Assembly: GCA_036506155.1 (NCBI GenBank)
Contig: DASXSF010000037.1
Coordinates: forward strand, 1 to 64,000
Source of the DNA: DASXRA01 sp036506155
Lineage (GTDB): Bacteria > Actinomycetota > Actinomycetes > Mycobacteriales > Jatrophihabitantaceae
Direction: 5' to 3'
DNA length: 64,000 nucleotides
The notes under the pieces are model-generated. The model worked only from the letters and a program-made list of their open reading frames with translations. It was not told the origin of the DNA and made no database searches. This document shows positions 34,031 to 42,884 of the stretch, one piece after another. How positions within the stretch are numbered: position 1 is the first letter of the stretch; each line of letters opens with the position of its first letter. A program made the position numbers and the translations under genes.

Positions 34031-34621
34031 TCAGTCGGTGAGTATGCGGAACGCGACGCGACGATTGCCGCCGCGGGCCTGGACGAGGGTGGCCCACAGC
34101 GGCAGCACACCGTCGAGGATGTCCTGCTTGTCCTCCCCGAGGTAGACCGGGCGCAGTCCCACATCGGAGATGAGCTGCTCGACCGTCGCCCGGTCGGCTC
34201 CCGAAGCTGAGTAGAACAGGTCGGCGGGCACACCGCCGAAGAACGGATCCGCGATGTTCTCCCAGCCGAGCATGTTGAACGCGCGGGCGTAGCGCGCGCT
34301 CGGCGCTGCTGCCGCGACCTGCTTGGCGGCGTTCACGTCATGTGCGCCGATCTCATTGGTCGCGTCGACGACCAGCTTGCCGTCGAGAGCTGGGGCGTTG
34401 CCGGCGAGGAGCTCACCGACGGACCGGGCGGGCACGGCCAGCAGCACGACATCAGCATCGGCCAGGGCAGCGGGGATGCTCGCGGCGGTGGCCGCGGTGT
34501 CACCCGGGGCGTCGTCCGACGCAGGATGGCGTGACCCGAACGTCACAGCATGCCCGGCACGCGACCACGCGCGTCCGATCGTGCCCCCGACCTTGCCGGT
34601 CCCGATCACCGCGATCCGCAT
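34031..34621 (-). CDS. NADPH:F420 oxidoreductase-like protein
   Basis: 196 residues. The N-terminal dinucleotide fold is MRIAVIGTGKVGGTIGRAW (GxGxxG) with SRHP after strand 2, fitting NADP binding. The rest matches F420H2:NADP oxidoreductase homologues: DADVVLLAVPARSVGELL, LVVDATNEIG, ARAFNMLGWENIADP, LRPVYLGEDKQDILDGVLPLWATLV. True Fno transfers hydride between F420 and NADP; many paralogues in this family have other roles. Its ATG overlaps the stop of the upstream acylase gene (TGATG), so the two are made together. Confidence 0.82.
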   Translation of the reverse strand: MRIAVIGTGKVGGTIGRAWSRAGHAVTFGSRHPASDDAPGDTAATAASIPAALADADVVLLAVPARSVGELLAGNAPALDGKLVVDATNEIGAHDVNAAKQVAAAAPSARYARAFNMLGWENIADPFFGGVPADLFYSASGADRATVEQLISDVGLRPVYLGEDKQDILDGVLPLWATLVQARGGNRRVAFRILTD

Positions 34622-37401
34622 CAGTGTCTCCGATCAGGGATCACCCGCGCGACCCCGGCCGGACGGAGATCCGTGGCCAGCCGCGCCGGGTAGTAGTCGT
34701 CGGTCAGGTAGGGCCGCAGCAGGTTCAGGTAGTACGGGCTGGACGGCTCTGCGCTGGTGCCGCCGGGCAGCGCGGATTCGGCGATGATCCGGCCAGGGCG
34801 CATCTCGGCGACGAAGCGCCGCGCCGGTCCGCTGCCGAACATGAACCCGCCGGGGCTTGTCGCGCGCACGTCATGCGTGGCCGCGTCCACGGTCTCGAAG
34901 CCGCCGTCGACCGGGATCCCGGACAGCCCGGCCAGCGGTTGCGGGAACTGCCCGAACGCTGGCGGCACGCTGAAGGGCCCGTCCAGCGGATGCTGCAACA
35001 CGAGGCGATGCAGCAGGGCCCACCGGTAGTCGCCGAGGTGCGTCGATGCGTGGAACGCAGCGTCGAACGCCGGCCCGGCGAGCAGGTCCAGTCCGGCAGC
35101 AAGGCTGTGCAATAGCAGGTAGTCGCGGGCCGCTGCCGGCTCGCTGATGCCGGGCACCGCGAAGAAGTTCACGCGGGACGCGCCGACGCCTTGGCTCGTG
35201 GCGAACGTATCAAGCAGGTGCCGTAGCGCGGTGAGCGCCTCCGCGCCGTCCGGCTTCGGCAGTGCACCCAGCGGAGCGTCGATGATGCCGGCCACCGCCT
35301 GCGAGCGCCATATGGCGTAGAGGGTCGCGGCCACGCTGTTGGCGATCTCTGTAGCAGACGGGGCGGACAGCGCGCCATTGCGGTCCGCCGCGTCGTAACC
35401 CTCGGGAATGCCGGTGGGCGTGGTGAAGTTCCACGCCGCCAATCGGTGAACCGCCTCGGCCACCCGGGGATCAGCAGCCAGCGCCACCAGCTGCGGCATG
35501 TCGCTCGACCTGGCGTCGTCGAACGCGCGAATCAGCCACGGCACGAAGTACTCGGCGTCGAGCAGCGTGGTGTCGGCCTGCATCGCCTCGATGTCCGCCA
35601 TCGTGATCTTGTGGCCGCTGCTCAGGCGATCGCGGATCATCTCGGTGATCCGGCCCGCGCGGAAACCGTCGTAGCCGGGATTCAGGTAGTAGATGCCCCC
35701 GCGCGGGCGCAGCTGGTTCAGCGGGTCGTTGTCGAGCACGGTGCCGGCAGGATCGTTGTTGGCGTTGACGAACCAGCCTGCCGGCGGATTCACCACGTGC
35801 GGCATCTCGGCGGCGGGGTAGATCTCGTACGGGATCGCCTGCTGTGGTTGGGGATGCTGCACCGGCAGCCACTCGTTGCCGCCCTGCCCGTTGCGGACGA
35901 ACCACGGCGGCAATCCGGCAACGGTGCCGGCCTGGAGGTCCTCGCGCACCGGCATCTCGGCGCTGGTGAAATAGGCGATGTTTCCGCGCCTGTCGGCGTA
36001 CGCCCAGTTCTGCGAGCCGACGGCGAAGTACGAAAGGCCCTGCCGGAAGTCGTCGAGGCCGCGCGCCCGGTCCCACATGAGGAACGTCTCCAGCTCGAAC
36101 GTGGGGCTGAAGCCCGTGTATTGCACGCTGAGGGCCGCGCCGTGGGCCACGTCCAGCTGCACGATCGGGCCCTGGTTGCGGCGGGGCACGATCAGAGTGG
36201 CGGGCGGCACGCCGTCCGCGGCCGTCGCGGTGGCCAGCGAGCCGCCGCTGTTGTAGCGGAACGTCTCCGGGATCGGCACGACATGCTCGAGGTTGCCCAG
36301 GTACACAGTGGACAGTCCGCTCGGCGAGGTGGAGTCGGGCACGATCTTCTCTTGGTACGTGTCCGTGACGTCCATGGGGTTGACGGTGGCGCCCCAGGCG
36401 ATAAAGCGGTTGTGCCCGACGATGACGCCGGGCGCCCCAGCAAACCCCTCGCCCTCGACGTCCATCCCCGGCGCTTGCAGCCCGATCGGGTAGAACGTGG
36501 ACGGCTCGCCCAGGGACAGGTGCGGGTCGTTGGCCACGATCGGGTGCCCGTCCACCGTGTTACGGCCGGCCACCGCCCACTCGTTCGACCCCTGGCTGCC
36601 GTTCGCACGTTCGGCCTGGGTGAACATGGGGTTGCCGGCGATCTTGGCCGCGTAGGCCTTGCCGAGCCGCGCTGATTCGGACAGCCCAGCGACGTCCGAC
36701 GCCGAAACGCGCAGGTGGCTCGCCGGCCCCACTCCCATCGCGTCCGGAACGGTGGACGCGCTGCTGAACGGCTGTGAGCGCATCACGTCCTGGTTGAACA
36801 GCGCCAGGCCCTTCACCGGGCCCAATGCGCTGATGTAGGCGTTGAGTTGCAGGGTCGGGCCGATGTCCAGGTCGAAGGACAACTCGAACGTGATCGCCTT
36901 GCCGACGGTGAGCGAATCCACCGCGGTCCACGGCGCCACCGCGTTCAGGTTCAGCGGGGCGTACTCGTGGGGCAACGGATGGGTCGCCGTAAAGGCGTTC
37001 ACCCCATCCGCATAAGCTTGAAGTGCCGCCTTGAGGTCCGCCGGTGCCGCCGCCCAGGTCCGTTCAGCCGCCCGCCGCAGGCCGATCGTGCGGGCCTGCA
37101 CGTCGGAGGACAACGCGGCCTTGCCGAGCAGCTCGGCGAGCGTGCCGCTCGGTTCGCGACGGTTCACGTCCATCTGGAACAGCCGGTCGCGGGCGTGCAC
37201 CCATCCGTTCAGGAAGAACGCGTCGTGTAGCGACGACGCACTGACATGCGTGACCCCGTCGCCGTCCACTGTCAGGCTGGCCGGGTGCACGAGACCGGCG
37301 ATGTCGACCGCCTGCGCAACCGGGCTCGCTGGCGGACCGGTTGTCAGCAGGCACGCAGCCGACACAACCGCAACAGCAGCGACAATCGACAGCCGGCGCA
37401 T
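34621..37401 (-). CDS. Penicillin-acylase-family Ntn hydrolase, exported
   Basis: 926 residues from the ATG at 37401 with GGGAGG. Signal peptide or lipoprotein-like leader: RRLSIVAAVAVVSAACLLTTG, with a cysteine that could be a lipobox. The alpha chain is followed by a spacer and the autocatalytic cleavage site QGSNEWAVAG, whose serine (about 308) becomes the N-terminal nucleophile of the beta chain. Catalytic-site asparagine region VNANNDPAG and GHNRFIAWGATVN are present. Members cleave amides such as beta-lactam side chains or acyl-homoserine lactones; the natural substrate here is unknown. It is coupled to the NADPH:F420-like gene downstream. Confidence 0.9.
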   Translation of the reverse strand: MRRLSIVAAVAVVSAACLLTTGPPASPVAQAVDIAGLVHPASLTVDGDGVTHVSASSLHDAFFLNGWVHARDRLFQMDVNRREPSGTLAELLGKAALSSDVQARTIGLRRAAERTWAAAPADLKAALQAYADGVNAFTATHPLPHEYAPLNLNAVAPWTAVDSLTVGKAITFELSFDLDIGPTLQLNAYISALGPVKGLALFNQDVMRSQPFSSASTVPDAMGVGPASHLRVSASDVAGLSESARLGKAYAAKIAGNPMFTQAERANGSQGSNEWAVAGRNTVDGHPIVANDPHLSLGEPSTFYPIGLQAPGMDVEGEGFAGAPGVIVGHNRFIAWGATVNPMDVTDTYQEKIVPDSTSPSGLSTVYLGNLEHVVPIPETFRYNSGGSLATATAADGVPPATLIVPRRNQGPIVQLDVAHGAALSVQYTGFSPTFELETFLMWDRARGLDDFRQGLSYFAVGSQNWAYADRRGNIAYFTSAEMPVREDLQAGTVAGLPPWFVRNGQGGNEWLPVQHPQPQQAIPYEIYPAAEMPHVVNPPAGWFVNANNDPAGTVLDNDPLNQLRPRGGIYYLNPGYDGFRAGRITEMIRDRLSSGHKITMADIEAMQADTTLLDAEYFVPWLIRAFDDARSSDMPQLVALAADPRVAEAVHRLAAWNFTTPTGIPEGYDAADRNGALSAPSATEIANSVAATLYAIWRSQAVAGIIDAPLGALPKPDGAEALTALRHLLDTFATSQGVGASRVNFFAVPGISEPAAARDYLLLHSLAAGLDLLAGPAFDAAFHASTHLGDYRWALLHRLVLQHPLDGPFSVPPAFGQFPQPLAGLSGIPVDGGFETVDAATHDVRATSPGGFMFGSGPARRFVAEMRPGRIIAESALPGGTSAEPSSPYYLNLLRPYLTDDYYPARLATDLRPAGVARVIPDRRH

Positions 37402-37553
37402 CGTTGCCTCCCGGTCCAGGCTGCCGCCCAGCTCGAAGTCGCGGCAGGACACCTGTCCTACCGCACTATTTGGAGGACATCAATGAACGACGCGATCTCA
37501 CTCGGTGAACGAGCCCTCATTCCACATCAGCGAGCAGCGGTCCGAGGGGTCGG

Positions 37554-38711
37554 CTAGTGTGCGTCCCGCGACCCGCAGGTCTGGTCGGCCACCTGCCCGA
37601 CGCGCGCCGCGAGCAGCGCCATGGCGCCGGCACCTCCGGCAAGCACGGCAATGCTCGTGAGCGCGATGGGCAAGCTCGTCGTCTCGGTGAGGAAGCCGAT
37701 GAGCGGCGGCCCGGCGAGGAAGCCGCAGTAGCCGATCGTGGACGCCACGGCCACGCCTTGCGCTCCACCCAGCGCCCCCGCCTCGGCGACCGCGGTCGGG
37801 AAGACGTTGGCAAGGCCGAGGCCCACAAGGACGAAGCCCGCGACCGTGAGCGGCAACACCGGTGCCAGTGCGGCGAGGAGCATGCCGCAACCCGCGATCA
37901 ATCCGCCGATCGCGAGCAGGCGGGTCTGGCCGAGGCGGGTGGTCGTCCAGGTGCCGGACAGCCGTCCGGCGAACATGGCGACGGAGAAGCTGGCGTAGCC
38001 GGCGGCTGCCATTCCGGCGCTCGTGTGCAGGTCGCTGCGCAGGTGCAGCGCGCCCCAGTCCGCCAGGGCACCTTCGCCGTAAGCCGTGCACAGCGCGATG
38101 AGCCCGAACAGGAGAACGACCGCTCGTATCGACCCGTCGGGCGGATCCGCGACAACGTCGATATGGCGGACGTCGCGGCGCGTGCGAAGCAGTCCGGGCC
38201 CCAGCGAGGCGGTGACCACCAGCCCGACGAGGCCGACAAGCGTGAGGTGCCAGGCCGGGCTCAACGCCGATGCAACTGCGCCGCCCGCGAGGGCGCCGAG
38301 CAGCCCGCCGAGGCTGTACGCGGCGTGGAAGCCGGGCATGATCGGCCGTCCGACCTCGGCGATGACGTCGACGGCAACGCTGTTCATCGCGACGTTCAGG
38401 CCCCCGTATCCGACACCGAAGGCGAACAGTGCCGCGGCCAGGGCCGGGACGGAGCGAGCCAACGCCGGCAGCATCACCGCAAGCGACAATGTCAGCCCCA
38501 TCGCAACCGACATTCGCTCGGCGCCGAACCTGCGGCACAGCCGGCCGGTCAACGTCATCGTCAGCACGGCGCCGGCGGACACGCCGAGTAACGCGAGACC
38601 TAGGCTGCCGGCCGACGCGCCGACCTGTGTCTTGATGTCCGGCACGCGGACGATCCAGTTCGCGAACACCAGGCCGTCGAGGACGAAGAACGCCGTGACG
38701 AGGACCCGCAT
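37554..38711 (-). CDS. MFS transporter, YbjJ/FHS-like 12-helix
   Basis: 385 residues. It begins with VTAFFVLDGLVFANWIVRVPDIK, the FF..G...WxxR(I/V)P.I pattern of YbjJ-like MFS proteins. Twelve hydrophobic segments are seen; motif A is GRLCRRFGAERM in loop 2-3. A central loop of about 25 residues separates the halves. The frame continues upstream as AQAGLTGRP, so the start could be further 5', but no ATG or GTG is near. Substrate unknown, perhaps efflux. It is downstream of nothing and convergent with no gene; probably monocistronic. Confidence 0.8.
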   Translation of the reverse strand: MRVLVTAFFVLDGLVFANWIVRVPDIKTQVGASAGSLGLALLGVSAGAVLTMTLTGRLCRRFGAERMSVAMGLTLSLAVMLPALARSVPALAAALFAFGVGYGGLNVAMNSVAVDVIAEVGRPIMPGFHAAYSLGGLLGALAGGAVASALSPAWHLTLVGLVGLVVTASLGPGLLRTRRDVRHIDVVADPPDGSIRAVVLLFGLIALCTAYGEGALADWGALHLRSDLHTSAGMAAAGYASFSVAMFAGRLSGTWTTTRLGQTRLLAIGGLIAGCGMLLAALAPVLPLTVAGFVLVGLGLANVFPTAVAEAGALGGAQGVAVASTIGYCGFLAGPPLIGFLTETTSLPIALTSIAVLAGGAGAMALLAARVGQVADQTCGSRDAH

Positions 38712-38985
38712 CGGGCGCCCGGTCAGCCCAGCCTGTGCGACAGAGATCGCCGTGCCCCGATCCCGATGAGCCTGTTCTGACTAGCCGTGCGTTCACCCCG
38801 CAGCGTGACGGCCGCCCGCGATAATGCGTCGGTCGTCAGCACAAACCGAGCCTAATCTGCTCCGTCAGCCGACCGAAATGAAAATCAGGCCGGCCGCGGC
38901 GCTGCGCGATCGGGCACGACGCTGTATCTGGCCCGCATCGGCGACCTCCTCAGCGGTACCAGTCCAAGTGCTCCGGGGGTTCATC

Positions 38986-39468
38986 ATGAATGCACGCCTA
39001 CTCGCCGCTGCGGCCGCCGCCAGCCTTGGCGCGGGAATCGGCATTACCGTCGCAACAGTGCCGGCCGGCGCGACCACGCCCCCCTGTGTCGCATCGCAAT
39101 TGCGGCCGCACTTCGACGGGCAACAGGGTGCGGCAGGCACCCTCTACGACCTGTGGCACTTCGTCAACGTCGGCGCGACCTGTCAGACGATCGGCTTCGT
39201 CGGTGCCCGCAACTTCGGCTCGGACGGCCGCCCACTACCGACGACCGTCCACTGGGTGGGCACCAAGCAGACTGTCGTGATCGGGCATGGGCAAAGCGCG
39301 CACTGGCGCTTCTCGTTCACAAACCCGTCGATCCTCAACTGCGCGCCCGAGGCGGCCACCAACATGATCGTCACGCCGCCGAACAACGCCGTTCCGGTGC
39401 TCGCCGGCCGCGGCGAGAGGTCCTGCAACGGCGTGTTCAACGCCTCCGCGCTTCAGTTCGGCGTCTGA
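38986..39468 (+). CDS. Secreted DUF4232 protein
   Basis: 160 residues from the ATG at 38986 with GGGGG upstream. Signal peptide: ARLLAAAAAASLGAGIGITVATVPAGA, cleaved about residue 28. The mature domain (PPCVASQLRPHFDGQQGAAGTLYDLWHF, FVNVGATCQTIGFVGARNFG, NGVFNASALQFGV at the end) matches DUF4232, a beta-sandwich of about 130 residues found in actinobacterial exported proteins, with two conserved cysteine pairs here. Function unknown. It is followed by ndgR on the opposite strand. Confidence 0.82.
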   Translation: MNARLLAAAAAASLGAGIGITVATVPAGATTPPCVASQLRPHFDGQQGAAGTLYDLWHFVNVGATCQTIGFVGARNFGSDGRPLPTTVHWVGTKQTVVIGHGQSAHWRFSFTNPSILNCAPEAATNMIVTPPNNAVPVLAGRGERSCNGVFNASALQFGV

Positions 39469-39482
39469 GTCAGGCGAATCGC

Positions 39483-40193
39483 TCAGCGCGCCAGCGCGCT
39501 GGTCAGCCGGCGGGCGCCCGCCACGAGAATGGGCGCGTAGCGCTGCCCCGGTGCCCGGCCGAGCCGCTCGATCGGCCCGGAGATCGAGATCGCCGCGACA
39601 ACCTCGCCCGTCTGCGGCGCGCGCACCGGGGCGGACACCGACGCGACGCCCGCCTCCCGCTGGGCGACCGACTGGGCCCAGCCGCGCCGCCGCACATCGG
39701 CGAGTACCCGCTCGGTGAAGGCGGCGCGGGGGAGCAGGTCGGCAAGCGTGGTCGCATCCAGCCACGCACAGAGCACCTGTGCGCCCGATCCGGCGGTGAG
39801 CGGCAGCCGGGCGCCGACCGGGACCGTGGTGCGCAGGCCGGACGTTCGCTCAGCGGCCGCGATGCAGACGCGCACATCGCCGTCACGCCGGTACAGCTGT
39901 GCGCTCTCGCCGGACTCGTCGCGCACCCAGACGAGAACCGGGCCGGCCGCGGCGACAACGGGATCCGGCAGTGCAGCGGCCAGCTCACCCAGCCGCGGTC
40001 CAAGCACGAACCGCCCGTCCCCGTCGCGCGCCAGCAGGCGATGGACCTCGAGTGCGACAGCGAGCCGGTGTGCGGTCGCCCGGGGCAGACCGGTTGCGTC
40101 GACGAGTTCGCCAAGCGTCACCGGAGAATGGGCCGTCGCGTCCAGGATGGCGGCCGCCTTGTCAATCACGCCGATGCCGCTATGCTGTCTCAC
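39483..40193 (-). CDS. ndgR: IclR-family regulator NdgR
   Basis: 236 residues from the GTG at 40193. The winged helix is VIDKAAAILDATAHSPVTLGELVDATGLPRATAHRLAVALE across residues 9-48. The IclR effector domain follows, with LRTTVPVGARLPLTAGSGAQVL and AGVASVSAPVRAPQTGEVVAAISISG. It is divergent from leuC, the conserved actinobacterial arrangement for NdgR/LtbR, which controls leucine biosynthesis and amino-acid metabolism. TAATAT lies 6 nt before the GTG, so its transcript is probably leaderless. Confidence 0.92.
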   Translation of the reverse strand: MRQHSGIGVIDKAAAILDATAHSPVTLGELVDATGLPRATAHRLAVALEVHRLLARDGDGRFVLGPRLGELAAALPDPVVAAAGPVLVWVRDESGESAQLYRRDGDVRVCIAAAERTSGLRTTVPVGARLPLTAGSGAQVLCAWLDATTLADLLPRAAFTERVLADVRRRGWAQSVAQREAGVASVSAPVRAPQTGEVVAAISISGPIERLGRAPGQRYAPILVAGARRLTSALAR

Positions 40194-40233
40194 GAAGCGA
40201 TATTACGATCTCATATACCGGGATGGCAAGACG
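40194..40233. promoter_or_regulatory. Divergent ndgR/leuC promoter region
   Basis: Only 40 nt separate the two starts. On the minus strand TAATAT (40200-40205) fits a leaderless ndgR promoter. On the plus strand TATACC (40214-40219) would give leuC a leader of about 8 nt. The AT-rich core ATATTACGATCTCATATA is the likely NdgR operator. Confidence 0.6.
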
Positions 40234-41631
40234 ATGGGCAAGACGCTCGCCGAGAAGCTCTGGGACAGCCACGTCGTGCGCAGCGCCGCAGGCGTTCCCG
40301 ACCTGCTCTACATCGACATGCACCTCGTGCACGAGGTGACAAGTCCACAGGCATTCGAGGGGCTGCGCCTCGCCGGGCGAACGGTACGCCGCCCCGAGCT
40401 CACACTCGCCACCGAGGACCACAACGTCCCGACCGAACGAATCGAGTTGCCCATCGCCGACCCGGTGTCGAGAACCCAGGTCGAGACGCTGCGCAAGAAC
40501 TGTGCAGACTTCGGCGTGCGGCTCTACCCGATGGGCAACCTCGAGCAGGGCATCGTGCACGTGATCGGACCACAGCTCGGCATCACCCAGCCGGGCCTGA
40601 CGATCGTGTGCGGTGACTCGCACACCTCCACGCACGGCGCATTCGGTGCGCTGGCTTTCGGCATCGGCACTTCGCAGGTCGAGCACGTGCTGGCCACCCA
40701 GACGTTGCCCATGGACCGTCCCAAGACGATGGCCGTCATGGTCGACGGCGACCTGCCCGAGGGCGTCACCCCGAAAGACGTCATCCTCGCCGTGATCGCC
40801 AAGACGGGCACAGGCGGTGGGCAGGGCTACATGGTCGAATATCGCGGCTCGACGTTCGAGCAGATGTCGATGGAAGGCCGCATGACCGTGTGCAACATGA
40901 GTATCGAGTGGGGTGCCCGCGCCGGCATGGTCGCCCCGGACGATACGACGTTCGCGTATCTGAAGGGACGCCCGCACGCGCCGACCGGACCGCAGTGGGA
41001 TGAGGCGGTCGCGTACTGGCGCAGTCTGTGCACCGACGACGATGCGGTTTTCGACGCCGAGGTCAGTCTCGACGCGACGACGCTGACGCCGTTCGTAACG
41101 TGGGGCACCAATCCGGGCCAGGGTGTACCGCTTTCCGAGTCGGTGCCCGACCCGGCGGCCTTCGAGGACGAGTCCGAACGGGTGGCGGCCGAGAAAGCCC
41201 TGGCGTACATGGGGCTGTCGGCCGGAACCCGACTGCGTGACATCAAGGTCGACACGGTGTTCGTCGGCTCGTGCACGAACGGCCGCATCGAGGACCTGCG
41301 TGCCGCCGCCGGAGTGATCGAGGGGCGTCACGTGGCTGAGAGCGTCCGCATGCTCGTGGTCCCGGGCTCGATGCGGGTGCGGGCGCAGGCCGAGGCGGAG
41401 GGCCTCGACGCCATCTTCACCGCTGCCGGCGCCGAGTGGCGCAGCGCCGGATGTTCCATGTGCCTCGGCATGAACCCCGACCAGCTCGCCCCGGGCGAGC
41501 GCAGCGCGTCCACGTCCAATCGCAACTTCGAGGGCCGCCAGGGCAAGGGCGGGCGCACCCACCTCGTCTCGCCGCTCGTCGGCGCCGCCACCGCGGTAAC
41601 CGGCCACCTGGCCGGCCCCGCCGACCTGTAA
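40234..41631 (+). CDS. leuC: 3-isopropylmalate dehydratase, large subunit
   Basis: 465 residues from the ATG at 40234; an ATG at 40223 is out of frame. The 4Fe-4S ligands are in SCTNGRIED (Cys about 348) and CSMCLGMNPD (about 408-411). CGDSHTSTHGAFGALAFGIGTSQVEHVLATQ and EYRGSTFEQMSMEGRMTVCNMSIE are further aconitase-family signatures, given here as spans. It isomerises 2-isopropylmalate to 3-isopropylmalate in leucine synthesis together with LeuD. leuD follows after 16 nt. Confidence 0.97.
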   Translation: MGKTLAEKLWDSHVVRSAAGVPDLLYIDMHLVHEVTSPQAFEGLRLAGRTVRRPELTLATEDHNVPTERIELPIADPVSRTQVETLRKNCADFGVRLYPMGNLEQGIVHVIGPQLGITQPGLTIVCGDSHTSTHGAFGALAFGIGTSQVEHVLATQTLPMDRPKTMAVMVDGDLPEGVTPKDVILAVIAKTGTGGGQGYMVEYRGSTFEQMSMEGRMTVCNMSIEWGARAGMVAPDDTTFAYLKGRPHAPTGPQWDEAVAYWRSLCTDDDAVFDAEVSLDATTLTPFVTWGTNPGQGVPLSESVPDPAAFEDESERVAAEKALAYMGLSAGTRLRDIKVDTVFVGSCTNGRIEDLRAAAGVIEGRHVAESVRMLVVPGSMRVRAQAEAEGLDAIFTAAGAEWRSAGCSMCLGMNPDQLAPGERSASTSNRNFEGRQGKGGRTHLVSPLVGAATAVTGHLAGPADL

Positions 41632-41647
41632 GGAAGGCACAGCAGCC

Positions 41648-42250
41648 ATGGACAAATTCACCGTGCACACGGGGCGAGCGGTGCCACTGCGGCGCAGCAA
41701 CGTCGACACCGACCAGATCATCCCGGCGGTGTACCTCAAGCGCGTGAGTCGAACCGGTTTCGAGGACGGGTTGTTCGCCGCATGGCGCGCCGGCGAACCG
41801 GAGTTCGTGCTCAACCAGGACCGCTTCGCCGGCGCCACGATCCTGGTGGCCGGCCCCGATTTCGGCATCGGCTCGTCCCGCGAGCACGCGGTGTGGGCGC
41901 TCCTGGACTACGGCTTCAAGGCCGTGATCTCACCGCGCTTCGGCGACATCTTCCGCGGCAACTCACTCAAGGCCGGTCTGCTGACCGTGATCCTCGCCGA
42001 GAAGGTCGTGCAACGCCTCTGGGGCGACCTCGACGACGACCCCGCCGTCGAGGTAACAGTCGACCTTGTCGAGCGGCAGGTCCGCTGGCACGGCGAGGTG
42101 CACGGTTTCGAACTGGACGACTACACGCGCTGGCGGCTGCTCGAGGGGTTGGACGACATCGGGCTCACCCTCCGGCATACGGACGACATCGCGGCATATG
42201 AAGCCCAGCGCCGGCCCTGGCTGCCCACAATGGCGAATTCCCCTACGTAG
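41648..42250 (+). CDS. leuD: 3-isopropylmalate dehydratase, small subunit
   Basis: 200 residues with GGAAGG upstream. The swivelling-domain motifs are SNVDTDQIIPAVYLKR, GPDFGIGSSREHAVWAL and SPRFGDIFRGNSLKAGLL. The C-terminal VRWHGEVHGFELDDYTRWRL is typical. It completes the dehydratase with LeuC and is cotranscribed. The next gene, hupB, has its own promoter in the 177-nt gap. Confidence 0.96.
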   Translation: MDKFTVHTGRAVPLRRSNVDTDQIIPAVYLKRVSRTGFEDGLFAAWRAGEPEFVLNQDRFAGATILVAGPDFGIGSSREHAVWALLDYGFKAVISPRFGDIFRGNSLKAGLLTVILAEKVVQRLWGDLDDDPAVEVTVDLVERQVRWHGEVHGFELDDYTRWRLLEGLDDIGLTLRHTDDIAAYEAQRRPWLPTMANSPT

Positions 42251-42349
42251 CAAGGACATTCTCGACGTAGGGCTTGCCCTGGTCGTGTCGTGGCACTGTG
42301 ATCCGAGCTGCTAAGCTGAGAAATGTCTTGCGACACAAGCGGATTAGGC

Positions 42350-42377
42350 TTGACGCAGCCGTTTGACGCTTTACCGT
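42350..42377 (+). promoter_or_regulatory. Probable hupB promoter
   Basis: TTGACG (42350-42355), 16 nt, TACCGT (42372-42377), a good match to the actinobacterial SigA-type consensus. It lies 50 nt before the TTG start. A strong housekeeping promoter is expected for an abundant nucleoid protein. Confidence 0.65.
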
Positions 42378-42427
42378 TGCAGGGCAAGTCGGCCATACAG
42401 GCCGAGCTCATGTCCGAGGGGGACACG

Positions 42428-42874
42428 TTGCCAAACAAGGCCCAGTTCATCGAGTTGGTCGCTAACCGGCTCGACGGAGACAAGAAGCGCGCGCAACAGG
42501 CCGTCGACGCCGTCATCGACGAGGTACAGGCCCAGGTCGCGAAGGGCGAGCGGGTCGTGCTGACCGGCTTCGGCATCTTCGAGAAGCGCGTGCGCGGCCC
42601 GCGTATCGCGCGCAACCCCGCCACCGGTGCGCAGGTTCGGGTGAAGAAGACCGCGGTCCCGGCGTTCCGTGCGGGCGCGGAGTTCAAGGCCACCACCAGC
42701 GGCGCCAAGAAGGTTGCGAAGGCCCCGGCGAAGAAGGCTGCCGCGGCGAAGAAGGTGACGGCCAAGGCACCCGCCACCAAGGCGGCTGCCAAGAAGGCGC
42801 CGGCGAAGAAGGCCACCGCCAAGACAGCAGCCAAGGCACCCGCCAAGAGGGCGGCGGCGAAGAAAGCCCGCTGA
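42428..42874 (+). CDS. hupB: Nucleoid-associated HU protein with lysine/alanine-rich tail
   Basis: 148 residues from the TTG at 42428, which follows GAGGGGGAC and aligns with the normal HU start (LPNKAQFIELVANRL); an ATG at 42410 would add six residues. Residues 1-90 are a standard HU body (VVLTGFGIFEKRVRGPRIARNP, VKKTAVPAFRAGAEFK). The tail from residue 95 is built of PAKKA/AAKKA units, the HupB hallmark of mycobacteria and streptomycetes, which binds and bridges DNA like histone H1. Placement after leuD is conserved. Confidence 0.95.
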   Translation: MPNKAQFIELVANRLDGDKKRAQQAVDAVIDEVQAQVAKGERVVLTGFGIFEKRVRGPRIARNPATGAQVRVKKTAVPAFRAGAEFKATTSGAKKVAKAPAKKAAAAKKVTAKAPATKAAAKKAPAKKATAKTAAKAPAKRAAAKKAR

Positions 42875-42884
42875 ACCAGTCAGG

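Noticed and set aside
35446..36675. 409-codon plus-strand frame opposite the acylase
   Set aside because: His/Arg/Val-rich shadow of a convincing Ntn hydrolase.
40180..41868. 562-codon minus-strand frame opposite leuC
   Set aside because: leuC is certain from its iron-sulphur and aconitase motifs; the opposite frame has no recognisable domain.
42720..42874. Lysine/alanine repeats at the hupB end as a separate repeat element
   Set aside because: They are the normal HupB C-terminal tail.
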